This document shows positions 59,014 to 64,000 of a DNA stretch of 64,000 bases, piece after piece. Made by a program: the position numbers and the translations under genes. The notes beneath the pieces were generated by a model. It searched no databases. It saw nothing but the letters and a program-made list of their open reading frames with translations, and was not told where the DNA came from. Numbering within the stretch: position 1 is the first letter of the stretch; every line of letters starts with the position of its first letter. This stretch comes from Amycolatopsis lexingtonensis. Lineage in GTDB: Bacteria; Actinomycetota; Actinomycetes; Mycobacteriales; Pseudonocardiaceae. The stretch covers positions 6,236,501 to 6,300,500 of the forward strand of contig NZ_JADBEG010000001.1 in NCBI RefSeq assembly GCF_014873755.1, in the 5' to 3' direction.

Positions 59014-60573
59014 GTGCCCGCTCTGCCCGGACTCCGGCGCTACCTGGCCGTGCTGGCCGCGCTCGGGGTGCTCACCGCCGCGTCAGTGCTCGTCCAGGCC
59101 GAAGGTCTCGCCACGCTGCTCACCGGCGGCGGTGTCTCGCTGCTCCTGGTCGTCGCGATCGCCGCGCGGGCACTGCTTTCGTGGGCGCACGGTGTCCTCA
59201 GTGGACGGTTCGCGGCTTCGGTGCGCGCGGGTCTGCGCCGCCGGTTGCTCGACTCGCGCGCCGATCGCGCGGGCGTCGTCGCGACGCAGGTGACGCGCGG
59301 GGCCGACGCCACGGACAGCTACCTGACCGGCTACCTGCCGTCGCTGGTCGTGTCGGTGGTGGTGCCGGCCGCGGTGATCGCGCGGCTGTTCACGACGGAC
59401 CTGGTGTCGGCGCTGATCGTCACGGCGACGCTCCCGCTGATTCCGGTGTTCGCGATCCTGGTCGGCAAGCACACCGCGGCGCGGACCGAGCGGCAGTGGT
59501 CACTGTTGCTGCGGCTGGGTGGTCACTTCCTCGACGTGGTGCGGGGACTCGGGACGCTCCGGCTGTTCGGCCGGGCGGCGGCGCAGGCCTCGACGGTCCG
59601 TTCGATGACGTCCGCCCACACGGACGCGACGATGAAGACGTTGCGGATCGCGTTCCTTTCGGCGCTGGTGCTGGAACTGGTGGCGACGATGTCGGTGGCG
59701 CTGGTGGCGGTGCCGATCGGGTTCCGCCTCCTCGACGGCGGCCTCGACGCGCGGACGGCGATGCTGGTGCTCGTGCTGGCGCCGGAGGCGTACCTGCCGT
59801 TGCGCGCGGCGGGCGCGAAGTTCCACGCGGCGGCCGAGGGGTTGACGGCGTTGCGGGAAGCGCTTGCGGTACCGGTCGTTCCTTCTCGGACGGCGGTTTC
59901 GGTGCGGCGGCGGGGTGCGCCTTCGCTGACGCTGGAGCGGGTTTCGGTTTCTTACGACGGTGTGCCGGTGTTGTCCGATGTGGACCTGTGCGTGCCGGCG
60001 GGGGCGCGGATCGCCTTGGTGGGGCCGAGCGGGTCGGGGAAGAGCACCTTGTTGGCGGTGCTGCTGGGGTTCGTGACGCCTTCGTCGGGGCGGGTGCTCG
60101 TCGACGGGGTGGACCTGCGGTCGCTGTCGCCGGACGACTGGCTCGCCGATGTGGCTTGGGTACCGCAGCGGCCGACGTTGTTCCGGGGGACGCTGGCGGA
60201 GAACATCGCTTTGGGCCTGCCGGCCGACGTCCCGGCCGCGGCTCGTGCCGCGGCGCTGGATTCCGTGGCGGCGGGATTGCCCGCGGGGTATGAGACTCAG
60301 GTGGGCGAGCTGGGCGAGGGCTTGTCGGCGGGGCAGCGGCAGCGGGTGGGATTGGCCCGGGCGCTAGCCCGGACGTCTGCGGGGTTGGTGTTGCTCGACG
60401 AGCCGACGACTCGGCTGGATTCCCGCACGGAGGAGACGGTGCTGTCCGCGACCCGGCGGTTGCTGCCGGGTCGGACTGCGGTGCTCGTGGCCCACCGGCC
60501 GGCGATGGTCACGCTGGCGGAGCGGGTCGTGGAGCTGCGGGAGGGCCGGGTTCGTTCGGAGGTGGCCGCGTGA
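59014..60573 (+). CDS. cydD: ABC exporter CydD (thiol/heme exporter for cytochrome bd assembly)
   Basis: 519 residues: an N-terminal six-helix exporter domain and a C-terminal ATPase with GPSGSGKST, LSAGQRQRVGLARAL and LVLLDEPTTRLD. CydDC heterodimers export glutathione or cysteine, and are needed for cytochrome bd maturation. GTG 59014. It pairs with cydC by GTGA overlap. Confidence 0.9.
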   Translation: MPALPGLRRYLAVLAALGVLTAASVLVQAEGLATLLTGGGVSLLLVVAIAARALLSWAHGVLSGRFAASVRAGLRRRLLDSRADRAGVVATQVTRGADATDSYLTGYLPSLVVSVVVPAAVIARLFTTDLVSALIVTATLPLIPVFAILVGKHTAARTERQWSLLLRLGGHFLDVVRGLGTLRLFGRAAAQASTVRSMTSAHTDATMKTLRIAFLSALVLELVATMSVALVAVPIGFRLLDGGLDARTAMLVLVLAPEAYLPLRAAGAKFHAAAEGLTALREALAVPVVPSRTAVSVRRRGAPSLTLERVSVSYDGVPVLSDVDLCVPAGARIALVGPSGSGKSTLLAVLLGFVTPSSGRVLVDGVDLRSLSPDDWLADVAWVPQRPTLFRGTLAENIALGLPADVPAAARAAALDSVAAGLPAGYETQVGELGEGLSAGQRQRVGLARALARTSAGLVLLDEPTTRLDSRTEETVLSATRRLLPGRTAVLVAHRPAMVTLAERVVELREGRVRSEVAA

Positions 60574-62162
60574 ACCTCTGGGCTGTGTCCACAAGGGACA
60601 CCCTCCGCCTCATCCGCGCCGCCCTCCTCGGCGCCGGAGCCGAACTCGCCGCCCTAGCCCTCATGGCCACCGCCGCCTGGCTGCTCCTCCGCGCCGCCGA
60701 ACGGCCGCCGCTCGGGGCGCTTACCGTCGCCATCGTCGGGGTCCGGACCCTCGCCCTGCTCCGCGGTGGCCTCCGGTACGCCGAGCGCCTCGCCGGGCAC
60801 GAAGTCGTCCTGCGCTGGCTCGGCGCTCTCCGCACCCGCGTCTACCAGGCCCTGGTACCCGGCTCACGGTTCTCCGGCGGCGACCTCGTCACCCGGCTCG
60901 TGTCCGATGTGGACGCACTGCAGGACGCCGTCCTCCGGTGGCTGCTGCCCGCCGGTGTCGCCGCACTCGTGGGAACCGCCGCCGTCGCCGTAACGGCCAC
61001 CGCTTCCGTACCAGCCGCTGCTGCGCTCGGTGCCGGGTTGCTCGTCGCCGGTGGGCTGCTCCCCTGGCTGGTCGTCCGCGTCACCGCCCGGGCAGCGCGC
61101 GAAACCGCCCCGAAACGCGCCGAACTCGCCGAACGCGCTGTCGAACTCGTCACCGGGCACCGCGAACTCGTCGCCGCCGGTGCGCTGGACGAGCACCGGG
61201 CCCGGGCGACCACCGCCGTCGACGGGATCGCCGTGAGCGAGCGGGCCACCTCGGGTGCGGCCGCGCTGCTCGGCGCCGCCGGGGTGCTCGTCCAGCTGGG
61301 CACCACCGTCGCCGTCGCGCTGCTCGCCGACGCCTCCGTGCCCTGGACCGCCGCGCTCACCCTGGCCGCCATGGCGAGCTTCGAGGTCGTCCTCCCGCTG
61401 GTCGGGGCCGCCCGGCGGGTGCCGGAGATCCGCGCGTCGGCCGCCCGGGTGCGGGCCGTCCTCGCCGAGCCGCCCACCCCGAAGGGCACCCGCACGCCGG
61501 AAAAGGGGCACTTCAGGCTCGAAAGCGCCGGCGTCCGACACCCGGGCCGCGCCCCCGCGCTGCAGCGGATCGACCTGGACCTGCCGCCCGGCAAGCGCGT
61601 CGGGATCCTCGGCCCCAGCGGCGCCGGGAAGACGACGCTGCTCCGCCTCCTCCTCGGCAGCCAGCCCGCCACCGAAGGCCGCGTGTTCCTCGACGGCCAC
61701 CCGCTCGGCGAGTACGCGGACCTGTCGAAAGTCATCTCGGGCGCCGAAGCCGACGCGCACGTCTTCCACACGACCGTCCGCGAGAACCTCCTCCTCGCGA
61801 AACCGGCCGCGACCGATGACGAGCTGCGAGAAGCGTGCGAGATCGCCGGGTTCGACCTGGGGCTCGACCGCGAGACCGGCCCGGACGGCGACGCCCTCTC
61901 CGGCGGTCAGCGGCAGCGGCTGGTCCTCGCCCGCGCGGTCCTGGCGGCCCCGCCGGTGCTGGTGCTCGACGAGCCCGTCGAAGGCCTCGACCCCGCGCAC
62001 GGCGACGCCGTCCTGAAGAACGTCCTCACGCACGCCCGAGGCACCGTCGTCCTGGTCACCCACCGCCCCGAGCACCTCGACGGCTTCGACGAGGTGCTCA
62101 CCCTCGAGGACGGGCGAGCACTTCCCGCATCGGCGGCCGGTCGGCGACCCGGACGGTCGTGA
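60570..62162 (+). CDS. cydC: ABC exporter CydC
   Basis: 530 residues: six-helix exporter domain and ATPase with GPSGAGKTT, LSGGQRQRLVLARAV and VLDEPVEGLD. GTG 60570 overlaps the cydD stop. The last 22 codons overlap the convergent gpgS gene by 65 bases, an unusually long overlap. Confidence 0.9.
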   Translation: MNLWAVSTRDTLRLIRAALLGAGAELAALALMATAAWLLLRAAERPPLGALTVAIVGVRTLALLRGGLRYAERLAGHEVVLRWLGALRTRVYQALVPGSRFSGGDLVTRLVSDVDALQDAVLRWLLPAGVAALVGTAAVAVTATASVPAAAALGAGLLVAGGLLPWLVVRVTARAARETAPKRAELAERAVELVTGHRELVAAGALDEHRARATTAVDGIAVSERATSGAAALLGAAGVLVQLGTTVAVALLADASVPWTAALTLAAMASFEVVLPLVGAARRVPEIRASAARVRAVLAEPPTPKGTRTPEKGHFRLESAGVRHPGRAPALQRIDLDLPPGKRVGILGPSGAGKTTLLRLLLGSQPATEGRVFLDGHPLGEYADLSKVISGAEADAHVFHTTVRENLLLAKPAATDDELREACEIAGFDLGLDRETGPDGDALSGGQRQRLVLARAVLAAPPVLVLDEPVEGLDPAHGDAVLKNVLTHARGTVVLVTHRPEHLDGFDEVLTLEDGRALPASAAGRRPGRS

Positions 62163-63018
62163 CGTCCGGCAGCCACTCCTCGTCGACCTGGACGAACTGC
62201 GTGAACGGCGCGTCGGCGGCCGGGACCCCGCAGCGGGCCAGCGCCGTGCCCAGGATCTGGCGGGACATCACGCCCAGCTGGGGCAGCGAGCGGTTCCGGT
62301 GCTTGCGGACGCCGAGGTTGACCTGGGCGAGCCCGTCGAGGCCGTACCGCGCCTCGGCGTCGAGGAGCAGCCCGATCTCGACGCCGTAGCCGGCGGCGAA
62401 CGGCACCGATTCGAGGAACTCGCGCGTGCCCGCGTACTCGCCGCCGAGGGGCTGGACCAGCCCGCCGAGCGCGGGACGCAGCGCCGAAAGCACCGGCCGC
62501 GCCAGCAGCTCCGTGACGCGCCCGCCGCCGCTGCTCTCCAGCCGCAGCGGACGGCGGTAGAAGCCCTTGACCAGGTGCACGCCCGGCTCGGTGACCAGCG
62601 GCCCGAGCAGCGACGGCACGAACGCCGGGTCCGGGTCGACCAGGTCGGAGTCGAGGAAGACGACGAGGTCGCCGCTGGTGGCGGCCAGCGAGCGCCACAG
62701 CACCTCGCCCTTGCCGGGGACCGGCGGCAGGTCCGGCAGCACGTCCTCGCGGCGGACCACCCGGGCGCCCGCGGCCTCGGCGACCCGCGCGGTGGCGTCC
62801 GCCGACCCCGAGTCCACCACGACGAGCTCGTCGACGACCGAGCCGACCAGGGGGCGGACCGACGCGACGACGGCACCCACGGTCCGCTCCTCGTCGAGGG
62901 CCGGTAGCACGACGGAAACCGTGCGGTCACCCTTCGCGGTCACGATGTCCTCGGGCGTCCAACCGGGCTCCTGCCACGTACGCCGCTCGAACCAACTCAC
63001 GAGTAACGATCGTGCCAT
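62098..63018 (-). CDS. gpgS: Glucosyl-3-phosphoglycerate synthase GpgS
   Basis: 306 residues of a GT81-type GT-A glycosyltransferase: SVVLPALDEERTVG, VDSGSADATA, FLDSDLVDPDP (DxD motif), the GGRVTELLARPVLSALRP segment and CGVEIGLL-like GYGVEIGLLLDAEARYGLDG. It makes glucosyl-3-phosphoglycerate, first step to methylglucose lipopolysaccharide. It matches Rv1208. Sequence of M. tuberculosis GpgS as I recall is closely similar in all these blocks. ATG 63018. Overlaps cydC. Confidence 0.92.
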   Translation of the reverse strand: MARSLLVSWFERRTWQEPGWTPEDIVTAKGDRTVSVVLPALDEERTVGAVVASVRPLVGSVVDELVVVDSGSADATARVAEAAGARVVRREDVLPDLPPVPGKGEVLWRSLAATSGDLVVFLDSDLVDPDPAFVPSLLGPLVTEPGVHLVKGFYRRPLRLESSGGGRVTELLARPVLSALRPALGGLVQPLGGEYAGTREFLESVPFAAGYGVEIGLLLDAEARYGLDGLAQVNLGVRKHRNRSLPQLGVMSRQILGTALARCGVPAADAPFTQFVQVDEEWLPDVTTVRVADRPPMREVLARPRG

Positions 63019-63051
63019 GCTGGTGTCACCGCCACCGAGGAGGAGGACCAC

Positions 63052-63726
63052 TTGATCGCGCAGCTTGTCCGCTTCGTGCTGGGGCCGCTGGCCAGGGCGC
63101 TCTACCGGCCCGAGGTGCACGGCGTGGAGAACGTGCCCGCGACGGGCCCGGTGCTGCTGGCGGCCAACCACCGGGCGGCGCTCGACACCGGCGTGATCAC
63201 GTTCACGACCCCGCGGCAGGTCAAGTTCCTCGGCAAGGCGGAGTACTTCGTCGGCAAGGGCCTCAAGGGCAAGGCACTGGCGGGCTTCCTCGGCGGCCTC
63301 GGCTACGTCCCGGTCGAGCGCGGCAACGCCCAGGCCGGGCTCGCCGCGCTGGAAGCGGCGCGCAAGGTCCTCGACGCCGGCGGCGTCTTCGCGATCTACC
63401 CGGAGGGCACCCGCTCCCTGGACGGCCGGCTGCACCGCGGCCACACCGGCGTCGCGGCCCTGGCCCTGGCGACCGGCGCGAAGGTGGTGCCGGTCGCGCT
63501 GACCGGCACCGAACAGCTCCAGCCGAAGGGCGCGAAGATCCCCCGGCTCGCCAAGATCTCCATCACGTTCGGCGAGCCGCTGGACTTCTCGCGCTACGAG
63601 GGCCAGGACTACGCGCCGGCGATCCGCCGGTCGGTCACCGACGAGGTGATGTACGCGATCCTGGAGATCTCGGGCCAGGAGTACGTGGACACCTACCACA
63701 AGCGGCCGAGCGAAGGCGTCGCCTGA
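63052..63726 (+). CDS. 1-acyl-sn-glycerol-3-phosphate acyltransferase (PlsC family)
   Basis: 224 residues with NHRAALD (HX4D catalytic motif), YPEGTRSLDGRLH (acceptor site) and VPVALTGTEQ. It acylates lysophosphatidate or a related acceptor at the membrane. TTG 63052 is fixed by GAGGAGGAGG upstream. Divergent from gpgS with 33 bases between. Confidence 0.88.
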   Translation: MIAQLVRFVLGPLARALYRPEVHGVENVPATGPVLLAANHRAALDTGVITFTTPRQVKFLGKAEYFVGKGLKGKALAGFLGGLGYVPVERGNAQAGLAALEAARKVLDAGGVFAIYPEGTRSLDGRLHRGHTGVAALALATGAKVVPVALTGTEQLQPKGAKIPRLAKISITFGEPLDFSRYEGQDYAPAIRRSVTDEVMYAILEISGQEYVDTYHKRPSEGVA

Positions 63727-63727
63727 G

Positions 63728-64000
63728 TCACCACGGCACCGGGCCCTCGTCGTCGACGAAGGTGCCCGTCGGGCCGTCCGCGGGAATCGTCGCCATCCGG
63801 ACCGCCGCCACCGCGCCCTGTTCCGGGGTGCGGAAGCCCGCGTGGCCGTTGAGGTCGGTCGCGCAGAAGCCCGGGCAGACGGCGTTGACCAGGATCCCGT
63901 CGGGCCGCAGCTCCCGCGCGTACTGCAGGGTCAACGACGTCAGCGCGGTCTTCGACGGGGTGTAGCCCGCCGAGATCGGCAGCTGGACGGCGGGATCGGC
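63728..64000 (-). CDS. Short-chain dehydrogenase/reductase, C-terminal part (runs off the window)
   Basis: The last ~90 residues of an SDR: the catalytic YTPSK (YxxxK) near the window edge, then YARELRPDGILVNAVCPGF (cofactor loop) and a C-terminal segment GFRTPEQGAVAAVRMATI. NAD(P)H-dependent oxidoreductase of unknown substrate. It ends 1 base from the convergent acyltransferase stop. Confidence 0.85.
   Translation of the reverse strand, partial: ADPAVQLPISAGYTPSKTALTSLTLQYARELRPDGILVNAVCPGFCATDLNGHAGFRTPEQGAVAAVRMATIPADGPTGTFVDDEGPVPW

Overview
The window looks like chromosomal DNA of a high-GC actinobacterium of the Pseudonocardiaceae, most likely Amycolatopsis or a close relative. The evidence is the very high GC in all codon third positions, frequent GTG and TTG starts, many ATGA/GTGA stop-start overlaps, and actinobacteria-only families (DUF3107, DUF3117, DUF3152, TIGR02569, SigE-type ECF sigma factors). 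Gene order matches two Mycobacterium tuberculosis blocks as I remember them. Positions 1-12568 follow Rv3205c-Rv3212 (TIGR02569, moeZ, DUF3152, TetR, DUF3107, ferritin-like protein, rhlE, beta-propeller protein). Positions 32290-63018 contain the Rv1208-Rv1238 set (lpqY-sugABC, Rv1234-like, Rv1232c-like, Rv1231c-like, mrp, tatB, htrA, rseA, sigE, O-methyltransferase, DUF3117, tagA, DivIVA-like, gpgS). I see no tRNA, rRNA, CRISPR array, transposase or prophage gene.

Layout. 1-13968: sulfur-carrier activation (moeZ), hydrolases, two TetR regulators, an AurF-like diiron protein coupled to an alpha/beta hydrolase, the DEAD-box helicase with no ATG, GTG or TTG start, and a RecB-type nuclease. 14071-24321: a secreted GH78-like glycosidase with a LacI-type operator, MarC, a PHP phosphoesterase, membrane proteins, a Nudix hydrolase, DUF2332 and MaoC-like proteins, and corA behind a leader carrying a proline-rich 22-residue ORF. 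24421-32225: a SigE-family sigma factor with its membrane partner, a CPBP protease/histidine kinase/response regulator operon, and an MFS/TetR pair. 32290-36593: the trehalose importer lpqY-sugABC. 36850-48277: acyl-CoA dehydrogenase, SPFH protein, a kinase, an MgtE-like soluble protein with a DUF1003 protein, mrp, tatB, htrA and the sigE-rseA envelope-stress module. 48468-56712: O-methyltransferase, an MFS/LysR pair bracketed by an inverted repeat, leucyl aminopeptidase, enoyl-CoA hydratase, and a five-gene overlapping PadR operon ending in tagA. 56853-62162: cydABDC, encoding a cytochrome bd oxidase of unusual architecture and its exporter. 62098-64000: gpgS, an acyltransferase and the end of an SDR gene.

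The strongest signal outside the genes is a set of long, nearly perfect hairpins placed almost always between convergent genes. They fall into recurrent sequence families of very uniform length: four 53-nt copies built from TGAATGA(C/G)TCATTCA, a 51-nt family with CCGTGAAGGCC or CCGTGAATGCC ends, and an 89-nt compound hairpin present in two identical copies 20 kb apart. They probably act as bidirectional terminators, but conservation of both arms between copies suggests they are also a dispersed repeat. The most interesting single regulatory candidate is the corA leader, where a near-perfect ribosome binding site precedes a short proline-rich ORF whose end overlaps one arm of an 11-bp stem, followed by a second GC-rich hairpin. 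This resembles the logic of the Salmonella mgtL leader.
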